In this document: positions 7,319 to 15,865 of the stretch, piece by piece
How the letters are laid out: each line of letters starts with the position of its first letter
Position numbering within the stretch: the stretch's first letter is position 1
Source: JAHBXE01 sp044222195
Lineage (GTDB): Bacteria > Planctomycetota > Phycisphaerae > Phycisphaerales > UBA1924
DNA length: 64,000 nucleotides
Assembly (NCBI GenBank): GCA_044222195.1
Contig: JBGANS010000021.1
Coordinates: forward strand, 11,358 to 75,357
Direction: 5' to 3'
Program-made: the position numbers and the translations under genes
Notes under the pieces: model-generated
Seen by the model: only the letters and a program-made list of their open reading frames with translations
What the model was told of the DNA's origin: nothing
Database searches by the model: none

Positions 7319-8893
7319 TCACACTCTCACTCTGGTCCACCCGCCTTCAAAGAACCGTATCCCAAACGCCACCGCCCGCAGCACAATCTCCGCGCACAGC
7401 CCCACCCACAATCCTGTGAGGCTCGCCTCCCCCACCCAGTCCTTGAACGGGTTCGCAAAAGTCCTCCCGCCCGGCAGCGGAATCTCCACGCCCGAAAGCG
7501 CATATGCCAGCGGCAGCCGAAACGCATATGTCGTGATCCACGTCAGCCACATCACCACCTTCACATCCCCGGCGCCCCGCATCGCCTGCCGCAGCACCAG
7601 CGCCACCGCAAACGGCACCTGCACCAGCCCCGTGATCTCAAGCAACCGCGGCGTCACGCTCAGGTGCACCCCCTGCGCTGACAACACACCCACGATCGGT
7701 TTCGCAAACAGGATGAAGCACACACCCATGAGCCCCATCACCCCCGCCGACAGCCCCGTGCAGATCAGCACCGCCCGCTTCGCCAGCCGCGGGCTCCCCG
7801 CACCGAGGTACTGCCCCGCCAGCGCCGCCGCCGCGATCCCGATCGCGAACCCGGGCTGAAAGCTGAACGCCTCAATCCGAACCGCCAGGATGTGTGCCCC
7901 GACCAGGTCCGCCCCGATCCACCCGGCCATCAGGATCACCGGGAAGTTCCCGATCCACATCCCCAGAGTCTCCAGAAAGTTCGGAAACCCAACCTTCACG
8001 ATCCGCCGCATCGTGTGCCAGTGCGGCCTGAGCCGGCTCCGCCGCAGCTTCAATCCTGACTTCCCGCGAATGAGCGTCAGGAGAATCAGGCCCGCCCCCG
8101 CCGTGTGCCCGAGCATCATCCCCAGGCCGATTCCCAGCATCCCCATCTTGAACGGGAACGGGTTGTGAAAGAGCACCGTGCGGACCATCTCTCCACCCGG
8201 CCCCTTGGCCATCACGCTGTAATCCGCTCCCGAAAGCACCCACGACAGGCCCAGGTTGATGATGTTGACCACGATCATCGCCCGCATCGGCCGGAATGAA
8301 TCGCCCGAGCCCCGCAGGCACGCGATCCCCGCGTAGAGCACGCCCATCAGCGGTACATCCAGCGACACAAGCCGCAGGTACGAGCGAAACAGCGCCTCGC
8401 CCTCGGCCGACATCCCCATCACCGCGGCGATCGGTGCCGAGAGCACCAGCAGCATCAGCCCCACGGCCACTCCCGTCACCACGGCCAGGATCATCGTCTG
8501 TCCCACCGCCGCGTTGGCCACGGCCCATCGGCCCGCGCCGATCGAGCGGCTGATCAGCGCCGTCGCACCTACATCCAGCGCGATCATGAACAGCCCGCAG
8601 AACCACAGGATGTACGCGGCGTTCCCGATCGCGTCGGTCGCCGCCGGGCTGATCGCCGCCGCGACCATCGTGTCCGTCAGCCCCACCAGCGAGTTGAGCA
8701 CCGAGTCCACCAGCACCGGCCAGCCCACCGTCCAGATCGCCGCGTACAGCGACAGGCCCGCCAGCCGCCCCGTCTTCAGCCGACCATCCGGCGTGAGTCC
8801 GTGCTCGCCCCTGTCTCGCTCCGGGCGCGGCGGCACGGGCTCAGACAATGGATCGAGCGATTCGGGCTCCAGTGGTGGCGAACTCGAGGACAC
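7319..8893 (-). CDS. MATE family multidrug/metabolite exporter
   Basis: 524 residues with about twelve hydrophobic segments in two related halves, as in MATE (MatE) exporters that use Na+ or H+ gradients to expel cationic or other compounds. Family-like stretches are WPVLVDSVLNSLVGLTDTM near residue 60, the loop GDSFRPM, and in the second half GFPNFLETLGMW and VPFAVALVLRQAMRGAGDVK. The N-terminal 45 residues are hydrophilic, proline-rich and unusual for the family; an internal start is possible but no better one is evident. Substrate cannot be read from the sequence. The gene is followed by a phosphatase gene only 24 bp upstream of its start, so both may be in one transcript. Confidence 0.9.
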   Translation of the reverse strand: MSSSSPPLEPESLDPLSEPVPPRPERDRGEHGLTPDGRLKTGRLAGLSLYAAIWTVGWPVLVDSVLNSLVGLTDTMVAAAISPAATDAIGNAAYILWFCGLFMIALDVGATALISRSIGAGRWAVANAAVGQTMILAVVTGVAVGLMLLVLSAPIAAVMGMSAEGEALFRSYLRLVSLDVPLMGVLYAGIACLRGSGDSFRPMRAMIVVNIINLGLSWVLSGADYSVMAKGPGGEMVRTVLFHNPFPFKMGMLGIGLGMMLGHTAGAGLILLTLIRGKSGLKLRRSRLRPHWHTMRRIVKVGFPNFLETLGMWIGNFPVILMAGWIGADLVGAHILAVRIEAFSFQPGFAIGIAAAALAGQYLGAGSPRLAKRAVLICTGLSAGVMGLMGVCFILFAKPIVGVLSAQGVHLSVTPRLLEITGLVQVPFAVALVLRQAMRGAGDVKVVMWLTWITTYAFRLPLAYALSGVEIPLPGGRTFANPFKDWVGEASLTGLWVGLCAEIVLRAVAFGIRFFEGGWTRVRV

Positions 8894-8917
8894 GCGGCGA
8901 TCGTAGCGGCACGCTGC

Positions 8918-9850
8918 CTACTTCCGATTCAACCGTCCGATCATCGCCCCGCCGATGTTGGGCACATTGGCCTGCGGCAGGCCCGCCGGTTCGCGCGTGA
9001 AGATCGACAGCACGGCCGACTTCGAAATCCGCCACGCGGCCATCAGCGCCGTCAGCGGCCCCGCCTTGGGCTTGAGCGAGTTCGGTCGCAGCAGAAGCGC
9101 GGTCACATCATCACCGAAGTCCGTGCCGGCAACGCCGCGAATCGCTTCGAGAAGCGAACTGATGAGCGTCTCGGGTCGCGTCGGATCGAGCGTGCGGACC
9201 ACGCCAAGCAACCCCGCCTCACCGAGTTGCCGGCGATCTTCCCCCTTGGCCTCGATCAGCGAATCGGTGTAGATGAGGACAAGGTCTCCGGATCCCAGCC
9301 GCACGGACATCTGGTCATAGGTAGTGGGTTCGGCGATGCCGAGCGGAATGTTGGACAGCCCTTCGGTGGTGACGTTCTTGTTGTCGAGCAACTGCCACGT
9401 GCCCATCCTGGCTCGGTACCAGAGCGGGCGCGGGTGGCCGGCGTTGGAGATGACCAGGTCATCGGTCGGCGACCAGAACGTCGCGACGATCGCGGTGGCG
9501 AAGCGGTTCATTTCCGAGAGCCGGGTGAACTCGGAGTTGACGCCGCGGATGAGTTTGGACTGGTCGACATAGTTGATGAACCGCCGCATGAGCGCTCGCA
9601 GCGACCGGGCGACTTCGGCGACCTCGTTGCCGTGCCCGCTGACATCGGCCACGAGGAGGCGGATGATGCGGCCGGTGGCGCAGCTGGAGACATAGTGGAT
9701 GTCGCCGCCCGCGGCCTGCTGCTGGTAGGGCCGCGCGTACACCCAGGCGTCGAGCCCCGGCATGATGACGCCGTTGTCGATGGCCTGGTTGCCACCCCAG
9801 ACTTCCATGCACTGCATGGTGGAGGCGGTTTGAGCGGAAGTTGAAGCCAC
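8918..9850 (-). CDS. PP2C-type (SpoIIE/RsbU) serine phosphatase
   Basis: 310 residues with the SpoIIE/RsbU phosphatase fold, a Mn-dependent enzyme that dephosphorylates anti-sigma-factor antagonists. Metal-binding motifs are AGGDIHY (about 47-53), ADVSGHG (68-74) and the C-terminal DFGDDVTALLLR (about 240-252). Further typical stretches are SNAGHPRPLWYR and LIYTDSLIEA. No sensor or receiver domain is fused to it. The last 60 residues beyond the domain are of unknown role. No kinase or antagonist partner is adjacent. The gene begins 24 bp after the B12/MeaB gene and is probably co-transcribed with it. Confidence 0.92.
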   Translation of the reverse strand: MASTSAQTASTMQCMEVWGGNQAIDNGVIMPGLDAWVYARPYQQQAAGGDIHYVSSCATGRIIRLLVADVSGHGNEVAEVARSLRALMRRFINYVDQSKLIRGVNSEFTRLSEMNRFATAIVATFWSPTDDLVISNAGHPRPLWYRARMGTWQLLDNKNVTTEGLSNIPLGIAEPTTYDQMSVRLGSGDLVLIYTDSLIEAKGEDRRQLGEAGLLGVVRTLDPTRPETLISSLLEAIRGVAGTDFGDDVTALLLRPNSLKPKAGPLTALMAAWRISKSAVLSIFTREPAGLPQANVPNIGGAMIGRLNRK

Positions 9851-9874
9851 GCGTCCCCCTTGGATGCCGATTCG

Positions 9875-11032
9875 CTAGGCGAGTAACGCGTCGAGCAGCT
9901 CGGCCGTTCCCTGAGCCCGGGTTGCGATCGTCTCAACGATCGGCCGCTTACCCGCGATGTCGCGGAGGTCGCGCACCAGCTCGTTCTCGCCGGGGTGGTC
10001 GGCCTTGTTGCAGACGAAGATGTCCGCGATCTCGAGTATGCCCGCCTTGTCCATCTGCACGGCATCGCCCATGCCGGGCGTCAGCACGACGGCCGTCCGG
10101 TCCACGTGCTTGCGGATGCGGGTCTCGTTCTGGCCGGCGCCGACGGTCTCGACAAAGACCGTCTGATACGAAGTCGGCCCGGCGTGCGCGCCGCCGATGA
10201 GCTGCACGATTTCGTCCAGAGCGTGGTAGTCCTCGCCGCTGATCGCGAGGCTGCGGTAGAAGACCGCCTCGTCCAGGTTGTTGAAGTCGACGCGCAGCCG
10301 GTCGCCCAGGAGTGCGCCGCTGGTAATGGGGGACATGGGATCGAACGCGATGACCGCGCAGCGGCCGAGCGAAGGATCCGCCTTGGCCCGGCGGGTGTAC
10401 TCGCCGACGAGTTGAGCCACCAGCGTGGACTTGCCGGCCCCGGGCGAACCCGTCACACCGATCACGCGCCGGGGGCGCCGCCGCCCGGCGTCCTTGCGAA
10501 CGGGATGGCCGGCGTGGATCAACGAGATGTCGCGCGCGAGCTGCGCGGTCACGCCGCCCGAGCTGATCTTCTCCGTCTTCGCCGTCGTCGCTTCGCGGAC
10601 GGCGTTGACGATGTCGAGAAGACCGACACCCGTCGTGAAACACTTCGCAATTCCGCCCTCGATCAACTTGGGAATGTCGTCCTGCGGGAGGATGCCGCCC
10701 ATGTACACCTTCATGTCGGGCCGACCCAGATCGCGAATGGCCTTGACGAGCTTGGGGCCAAGAACCAGGTGCGAGTTGCTCATCATGCTCGCGGCGATGC
10801 AGTCGCAATCCTCATCCCGGGCCGACACGGCCAGAGAGCGGGGCGTCTGCCAGAGGCCGGAATAGATCACATGCACGCCCGAATCGCGCAGCGCACGGGC
10901 GATCACTTTTACTCCACGATCGTGCCCGTCGAGACCCATCTTGCCCAGGAGAACGCGGGGCCGATGCGAGAGATCAGCGCAGCGATCCTTTTTCTCGAAC
11001 TCGGATGTGGGAGCGTTCAGAGCGGTTGCCAT
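9875..11032 (-). CDS. B12-binding domain fused to MeaB-type GTPase
   Basis: 385 residues. Residues 24-150 form a coenzyme B12-binding domain like the C-terminal part of methylmalonyl-CoA mutase, with the DGHDRG motif (35-40) whose histidine ligates cobalt. Residues 185-385 are a MeaB/ArgK G3E GTPase, with P-loop GSPGAGKST (195-203), ETVGAGQNE and NKAD. MeaB protects and reactivates B12 mutases. The order B12-GTPase equals the first two parts of IcmF (isobutyryl-CoA mutase fused), but the mutase barrel is missing, so the protein must work with a separate catalytic subunit, none of which is in the window. The catalytic partner may be a methylmalonyl-, isobutyryl- or ethylmalonyl-CoA mutase. Confidence 0.9.
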   Translation of the reverse strand: MATALNAPTSEFEKKDRCADLSHRPRVLLGKMGLDGHDRGVKVIARALRDSGVHVIYSGLWQTPRSLAVSARDEDCDCIAASMMSNSHLVLGPKLVKAIRDLGRPDMKVYMGGILPQDDIPKLIEGGIAKCFTTGVGLLDIVNAVREATTAKTEKISSGGVTAQLARDISLIHAGHPVRKDAGRRRPRRVIGVTGSPGAGKSTLVAQLVGEYTRRAKADPSLGRCAVIAFDPMSPITSGALLGDRLRVDFNNLDEAVFYRSLAISGEDYHALDEIVQLIGGAHAGPTSYQTVFVETVGAGQNETRIRKHVDRTAVVLTPGMGDAVQMDKAGILEIADIFVCNKADHPGENELVRDLRDIAGKRPIVETIATRAQGTAELLDALLA

Positions 11033-11069
11033 GTGGAGCCTCGGTGGACGTCGGTGACTACGGGCAACA

Positions 11070-12482
11070 TTACGCCGCGGATTCAGGAGTTTTCGATGTG
11101 TGATCGCCCGCGATTGGCGCGGCCGAATTGGGCGTCATCGTCGCGAGAATCGGTCGATCAAGGGCCCCGGCGCCGGGCCTGATGGACTCGGATTCAAGCA
11201 CGATCGGCTGCGGAGGCTCGAGGAGCTCGTGAGCGCGGCGGAGGTAGATCAGCGTGGCGAGGCGGGCAGCAACGGAGATCAGGAACGCGGCCTGATACGC
11301 ACGGGAATCGGTCGAAGGACCGAGGAGGGAGGCGCCGATGAACGACCCACCGACCATGGCCGCGGCGTTCCCGACGCTGAAGGCGGACCAGAGGCTGGTG
11401 CGTTCCTCCTCGCGGATGTGGTCAAACATCATGAGAAGGACGGCCTGCTCGTACGCGGCCCAGAGCGCGCCGGAGATGAGCTGCGTTGCCAGCACTCCCC
11501 AGAACACGAACGAGGGAGGCAACTCGGCGGAGAGCAGCCACAGACCCGAGAGCGGGACGAGGCCGAGGCCGCCGATCCAGAGAAGTTTGAGCGCACCATG
11601 ACGAACGGCGAACGCACCCCACAGCGGCTGCATGATCGCGCGAGCGATGTATCCGGCCGCGACGAGCGCGAGGTAGTGGAAGTAGCTGAAGCTGAGGCCT
11701 TCACGGATGAATGGGGCGAAGAAAGGCTGGGCGGTCTGCACGCCGACCTGCATAAACATCATGAAGAGGAGGAAACGACCGTCGCGTCCGTGGCGAAGGC
11801 GGCCCGAGAGTTCCAGAGGGCCCACGTGACGGTGCTCTTCCGGAGCCGGGCCGGTTTCGGTTTGTGACGCAAGGAACATGGCGGAGACGGCGCGGCAGAT
11901 CGCGGCGGCGCTGAAGAGAAATGCATACCACACCGGCGCGGCCCGGCCGTTGGTGGCCGCGAGTTCCAGCGTGACGCTGCCCGCCACCAGACCGAGGACC
12001 GTTGCGATGTGGCACCAGCGGGCGCGCCGGCCGAAGTAATGCGAGCGGATGGGGCGCGGAATGAGCATTCCGATCCACGTGTTCCACGCCGCGCCGGCGC
12101 ACATGCCGCCGCCCCAATAGATGGCGGCGGCGATGAAGACGGCGGGAAGCCAGACGCGGCCGGTCGCGGCCATGAGTATGAGCGGAATGAAGCTGGCGGC
12201 CTGGACGGCGGCGCTGGCGACGATGAAGCGGCGGTGGGAACGCAAGAGGCGGACACCCGGAGTGCTGAAGAGCCCGAGGACGGCGCCGAGCAGAAAGGGA
12301 ACCGTCGTCACGAGACCGGCGGCAACCTTGGTGTAGCCTGCAGAAAGCACAAAGAGCGCCAAGTAGGACTCGCCGATCCCGACCATGGCGCAGAAGAGGC
12401 AGCCGTCGATCGCGCAGGCGACAAGATCACGCCGCAAGCGGGCGGATCGACGGGCGGCTGGTCTGGGCTGGGCATCCTCCAA
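11070..12482 (-). CDS. MFS transporter
   Basis: 470 residues, about twelve hydrophobic segments with the major facilitator layout: six helices, a polar loop near residues 205-235 (ETGPAPEEHRHVGPLELSGR), then six more. Loop 2-3 reads LLRSHRRF in place of the usual G-x-x-x-D-R motif. The last 60 residues are hydrophilic and Pro/Ala-rich. Substrate unknown. It lies 37 bp upstream of the B12/MeaB gene on the same strand and diverges from the gene at 12688, with a 190-bp promoter region between them. Confidence 0.82.
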   Translation of the reverse strand: MEDAQPRPAARRSARLRRDLVACAIDGCLFCAMVGIGESYLALFVLSAGYTKVAAGLVTTVPFLLGAVLGLFSTPGVRLLRSHRRFIVASAAVQAASFIPLILMAATGRVWLPAVFIAAAIYWGGGMCAGAAWNTWIGMLIPRPIRSHYFGRRARWCHIATVLGLVAGSVTLELAATNGRAAPVWYAFLFSAAAICRAVSAMFLASQTETGPAPEEHRHVGPLELSGRLRHGRDGRFLLFMMFMQVGVQTAQPFFAPFIREGLSFSYFHYLALVAAGYIARAIMQPLWGAFAVRHGALKLLWIGGLGLVPLSGLWLLSAELPPSFVFWGVLATQLISGALWAAYEQAVLLMMFDHIREEERTSLWSAFSVGNAAAMVGGSFIGASLLGPSTDSRAYQAAFLISVAARLATLIYLRRAHELLEPPQPIVLESESIRPGAGALDRPILATMTPNSAAPIAGDHTSKTPESAA

Positions 12483-12687
12483 GAAGGAACCGAAATCGGC
12501 TGATTGAGGGGTCTGGAATCATGTTGAACCACCCGCAAGCACCGAAAGGACCGCGAACGCGAGGTGAGGCCGGATCGCCGGTTGGGGCGGGCTGGCGCGT
12601 AACGCCGACGTAACTTGGATGGAGAAGGGCGGAACTCCCCGCGTGCACGAGACGTTCAACTGGGAATAGGACATGCGGAGTCACGCC

Positions 12688-13200
12688 ATGGCCAGAACCG
12701 TCGCACTCGACCTGCTTGAGAACATCCAGATTGCCTCGCCGTGCACAGCGGATTGGGAGGCGATGGAGGGGGATGAACGGGCTCGCCTATGCGGGGAGTG
12801 CAAGCTGCGGGTGTACAACATTTCGTCACTGACGGCGGACGAGGCGGCGGAACTGATCGGCAGCGCGGAAGGCGGACTGTGCCTGAGGCTGTACCGACGC
12901 GCGGATGGAACAGTGCTGACAAAGGACTGCCCGGTCGGGCTGCGGCGGCTGCGCATCAAGGCCGCGAAGGCCGTCGGGCGCATCGCGGCGGCGGCCTCGT
13001 TCCTGGTTGGGGGCGGAATCGCCTTTGGAACGGGTCAGCGCGATGGACGGCTGCCGCGATTGAGCGGAGTTGAGCCGTTCACGACGATCAGATCATGGAT
13101 TTCGCCACGGGCGGCCCAGTCGCTGCAGGGTCGAGGCCAGTTTCTGATGGGGAGCGTGTGCCCCGCGCCGCCGCCCACACCGCCGGGGGGCACGCCGTGA
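12688..13200 (+). CDS. Conserved cysteine-motif membrane-anchored protein
   Basis: 170 residues, function unknown. The N-terminal 75 residues carry five cysteines in the order PC...LCGEC...GLCLRLYRRADG...KDCPVG. This arrangement recurs in small proteins of several phyla and may bind a metal, which is inference. A hydrophobic segment near residues 95-115 (AAAASFLVGGGIAFG) could be a membrane anchor, followed by a Pro-rich tail. The start is chosen because GGAG lies 7 nt before the ATG at 12688; ATG at 12673 is also in frame. The stop overlaps the next start as GTGA, so translation of the two is coupled. Confidence 0.75.
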   Translation: MARTVALDLLENIQIASPCTADWEAMEGDERARLCGECKLRVYNISSLTADEAAELIGSAEGGLCLRLYRRADGTVLTKDCPVGLRRLRIKAAKAVGRIAAAASFLVGGGIAFGTGQRDGRLPRLSGVEPFTTIRSWISPRAAQSLQGRGQFLMGSVCPAPPPTPPGGTP

Positions 13201-13712
13201 TTCCGTTCGTGTTCGGAGTCGGCGCGGTCTTCTCGGCGCTGATGGGTGTGTCCTGGTGGATGGACCCTGACCTCAAGTGGTACGGCCGCGAGGATATCGT
13301 GCTCCTGATCGCGAGAACAATCATGGCGCCGATGTTCGCGGCGTGGATCTTCGCCGAATGCGTCAACGCGGTGCGCCCTCTTCGACTCTTTGACAGGCGC
13401 GTGAGGCGATTGGTGCCGCGGCTCGTGTCGGGAGTGAGCGCGGGCGTGATTGGCGCGTGTATCGCATCACTGCTGCTGACGATCGCCGAGGGCTGGGCAC
13501 ATGATGTGGTGATTCTGTCGGCGTCGGCGGCGGTGGGAACGGCCGGCGTGCTCGCGTTGATGCGACGCGTTCGGAAGGGAAGCTGCATCCACTGCGGGTA
13601 TGACGTCCGTTCGCAGCCCGGGCCGGGTTCGCCGGGATGGGGAATCTGCCCGGAGTGCGGCACGAGCGTGCTCCCGGGACGCGATTCGCGGCGGCTGCAC
13701 GCGGCTTCTTGA
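13197..13712 (+). CDS. Zinc-ribbon integral membrane protein
   Basis: 171 residues from the GTG that overlaps the upstream stop codon (GTGA). Four hydrophobic segments fill the first 130 residues. The C-terminus has a zinc ribbon CIHCGYDVRS...GICPECGT. This CxxCGYD...CPECG ribbon is very common in small planctomycete membrane proteins, where the role is unknown. An earlier in-frame start at 13095 would overlap the neighbour by 100 bp and add a non-hydrophobic stretch, so it is less likely. Coupled to the Cys-motif gene, it probably forms a two-gene unit. Confidence 0.75.
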   Translation: MIPFVFGVGAVFSALMGVSWWMDPDLKWYGREDIVLLIARTIMAPMFAAWIFAECVNAVRPLRLFDRRVRRLVPRLVSGVSAGVIGACIASLLLTIAEGWAHDVVILSASAAVGTAGVLALMRRVRKGSCIHCGYDVRSQPGPGSPGWGICPECGTSVLPGRDSRRLHAAS

Positions 13713-13787
13713 CGGGCGCAGCGCTAGACTAGTCCTCGGGCCGCGATTGACCGCGACCCACCCGCTTCCCGTGTGGAGACTACCGAA

Positions 13788-14291
13788 ATGAAGACTGCTG
13801 CTGTGGCCGTGATGGCCGGAATCGCTCTTTTCGTCGGCGCCTGTGAAGAAAAGCCCGCGCCCAAGCCGGCCGCGCCCGCGGTCAAGCCCGCGCCGAGCGA
13901 CACACCAAAGACAAACGCGCCCGCCGCGACGGGCAACACCCTCGAATCGATCAAGAAGGAAGCCTCCGGCGCTGCCGGGGCCGCCGGCGCCGCCGCGACG
14001 GAGCTGCGCGACAAGGCGGTCGCCACGTTCTCGTCGAAGTACGACGACTTCAAGATGCAGATCGCGACGCTGCAGGACAAGGCGAAGGACGTTCCCGCCG
14101 CGGCCAAGGCGGCGTTCGACTCGGCGATGACGCAGGTCAACACGCTGACCAAGGACGTCGAGGGCAAGCTGACGGAGCTGAAGAACGCGTCGGGCGAAAC
14201 GGTGAAGAAGCTGCAGGACTCAATCGAGGGCCTGTGGCCGAAGGTCCAGGAACAGATCACGGCGGCGGAGAAGGCTCTGTCGGGCAAGTGA
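13788..14291 (+). CDS. Helical lipoprotein
   Basis: 167 residues with a lipoprotein signal peptide: MKTAAVAVMAGIALFVGAC, where the cysteine is the lipid attachment site. A Pro/Ala/Lys-rich linker follows, then a long amphipathic helical region (residues 50-167) without cysteines, reminiscent of apolipoprotein-like or coiled-coil periplasmic proteins. GGAG 9 nt before the ATG at 13788 sets the start; a GTG at 13773 is in frame. A strong terminator follows. Specific function is unknown; a structural role at the membrane is likely. Confidence 0.8.
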   Translation: MKTAAVAVMAGIALFVGACEEKPAPKPAAPAVKPAPSDTPKTNAPAATGNTLESIKKEASGAAGAAGAAATELRDKAVATFSSKYDDFKMQIATLQDKAKDVPAAAKAAFDSAMTQVNTLTKDVEGKLTELKNASGETVKKLQDSIEGLWPKVQEQITAAEKALSGK

Positions 14292-14314
14292 ACTGAGAGA
14301 CTGTGAAGTGAAAG

Positions 14315-14346
14315 CGGGCCCGGACAATGGTCCGGGCCCGTTTACA
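14315..14346. terminator. Terminator between converging lipoprotein and infC
   Basis: An 11-bp stem CGGGCCCGGAC/GTCCGGGCCCG with loop AATG, followed by TTTACAATT on the plus strand. It sits 24 bp past the lipoprotein stop and 36 bp past the infC stop on the other strand. Confidence 0.8.
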
Positions 14347-14381
14347 ATTGTGGATTGGCACTATCAGCTCGGCTTTGTCAA

Positions 14382-15101
14382 TCAGCCCGGCTCATCATCG
14401 CCATCGTCACCTTCATCGCTCGCGGCGATCTTGGCCTCTTCGGCCTTGATCCGCGCCGCTTCTTCGGCGGCCAGCTGGGCCTCGGACTTGCCCTCGGCCT
14501 TGGCCTTGGCGGCTTTTTCCTTCTCGATCTTGCGCTTGATGGCTTCGACCTTCACCTTGTCGGGCGCGATGATGATGCTCGCTTCCTTGCCCATCCAGCG
14601 AGGCGTCTGCTCGACCTTGCAGATGTCGGCGAGCTTCGTCACGCACTCCTTCAGATGTTCGAGGCCGAGCTCGCGGTGGGCGATTTCGCGCCCGCGGAAG
14701 CGCTGGACGATGTGGACCTTGTGCCCGGCCATGAGGAAGCGGCGGGCCTGGTCGATGCGGATCTGAACATCGTGCGGGTCGATCTTGACCGACCGGCCGA
14801 GGCGGATCTGCTTCATTTCGGTGGACTTGGACGCGGCGCGGGTCTTCCGGGCTTTCTGGGAAAGCTCGTACTTGTACTTGCCGTAGTCCATGATCTTGCA
14901 CACGGGCGGGCGGGCATCGGGAACGATCTCGACGAGATCGAGCCCGGCTTCCTGCGCGCGGCGCATGGCGTCGGCTGTCTCGACGACGCCGATCTGCTCT
15001 TCCTCCGGCCCGATGAGCCGGACGGGGGTGATGCGGATCAGGTGGTTCACGCGGGTGCGCTGCACCGGCGGACCGCCACGATCAAACCTTCTGCCGTTGA
15101 T
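14382..15101 (-). CDS. infC: Translation initiation factor IF-3, probable AUC start
   Basis: IF-3 binds the 30S subunit, blocks subunit joining and proofreads start codons. Both domains are clear: N-terminal (IRITPVRLIGPEEEQIGVVE, VEIVPDARPPVCKIMDYGKY) and C-terminal (FRGREIAHRELGLEHLK). The reading frame has no ATG, GTG or TTG at the right place. AAAGGAGT lies 8 nt before an ATC at 15101-15099, which gives 239 residues with a leader about the length of the E. coli protein. IF-3 genes are known to use AUU or AUC starts for self-control, so AUC is the best call. An upstream in-frame start at 15206 would add 35 unrelated residues. The C-terminal 60 residues are a charged Lys/Ala/Glu then acidic extension. 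rpmI and rplT, usual neighbours, are absent. Confidence 0.93.
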   Translation of the reverse strand: MNGRRFDRGGPPVQRTRVNHLIRITPVRLIGPEEEQIGVVETADAMRRAQEAGLDLVEIVPDARPPVCKIMDYGKYKYELSQKARKTRAASKSTEMKQIRLGRSVKIDPHDVQIRIDQARRFLMAGHKVHIVQRFRGREIAHRELGLEHLKECVTKLADICKVEQTPRWMGKEASIIIAPDKVKVEAIKRKIEKEKAAKAKAEGKSEAQLAAEEAARIKAEEAKIAASDEGDDGDDEPG

Positions 15102-15116
15102 GCGTGATACTCCTTT
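15099..15116 (-). promoter_or_regulatory. Shine-Dalgarno and AUC start of infC
   Basis: On the minus strand AAAGGAGT is followed by ATCACGC and the codon ATC. Spacing of 8 nt from GGAG fits initiation at ATC. The non-canonical codon would make synthesis of IF-3 sensitive to its own level, as in E. coli. Confidence 0.65.
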
Positions 15117-15392
15117 CAACGCCGTCAAGTGCGGCGCTGACAAACACCCGGAACTCGGACTGACGCCAGTCCGCTCGATCCGGGTAGGTAACCGGGACAC
15201 TGACACTCATTGTGGACCACGACCAGCAACGCCACGAACCTGGCACGCTCGGAAGCCGGAACAAAGTCGCTGCGTGAGGTTCGGTTGGGCCATAGGTCTC
15301 CAGATCGGACCCCACGCGGGCCCGACTCCGACAGGAACACTAACATCGGTTCATCGACGAGGCAAGCTCTTTTTCAGGAGTTCCGACAAGCC

Positions 15393-15692
15393 TCAGGATA
15401 CGCCCACAAGGCTTCGCCTCAGCTGCGAAAGGGCGTACACGGCGGCCTCGGCCTCGGTCCGACCGACGACGGCGCCCACCGGATCGCCGGTGGAGCTGCG
15501 CCACTCGGCGCGATAGCAGTCAAAGAGCTGAACATGCCGGAGATTGATCACGAAGCCTGCTTCACTGAACTCTCGCCTGACGCGATCGACCGTCGGGTAC
15601 GCTCGGCCATCGCTGTGATGAATGCATCCCGCGCTGTTGAGCGGGGACCAGTTCGTGGCGTACAACTCGTCGATGGCGAAGTCCAGACCCAT
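15393..15692 (-). CDS. Small conserved protein of unknown function
   Basis: 99 residues, no signal peptide or membrane segment. The start MGLDFAIDELYATNW is preceded by AAAGGG at good spacing. Coding character is supported by a balanced amino acid composition with Trp, Cys and His, for instance NLRHVQLFDCYRAEWRSS and GRTEAEAAVYALSQL. I believe similar small proteins occur in other planctomycetes, but cannot check it. It is a single gene upstream of infC with 291 bp between, in which nothing else was recognised. Confidence 0.65.
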   Translation of the reverse strand: MGLDFAIDELYATNWSPLNSAGCIHHSDGRAYPTVDRVRREFSEAGFVINLRHVQLFDCYRAEWRSSTGDPVGAVVGRTEAEAAVYALSQLRRSLVGVS

Positions 15693-15865
15693 GGGGCGCC
15701 CTTTCCATCATCGCGGACAGGACACGCGGCTTCGGACTCTCTCGCCGTGAACGAACCCTTCCGAAACCGCTGAGCAATATTAGCCATTTGCGCCCGCCGC
15801 CGTCCAGCCCGGACCCGGCGGCGCAAGGGCCAAATAACGGACATCTCGACGGGCAACTCGGACAA

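Noticed and set aside
11033..11069. Cobalamin riboswitch before the B12/MeaB gene
   Set aside because: The spacer is too short and lacks a B12-box; MeaB-type genes are seldom controlled this way.
15210..15773. Plus-strand open frame covering the small 99-residue gene
   Set aside because: The minus-strand frame has a better ribosome binding site and more natural composition, so the plus-strand frame is taken as its shadow.
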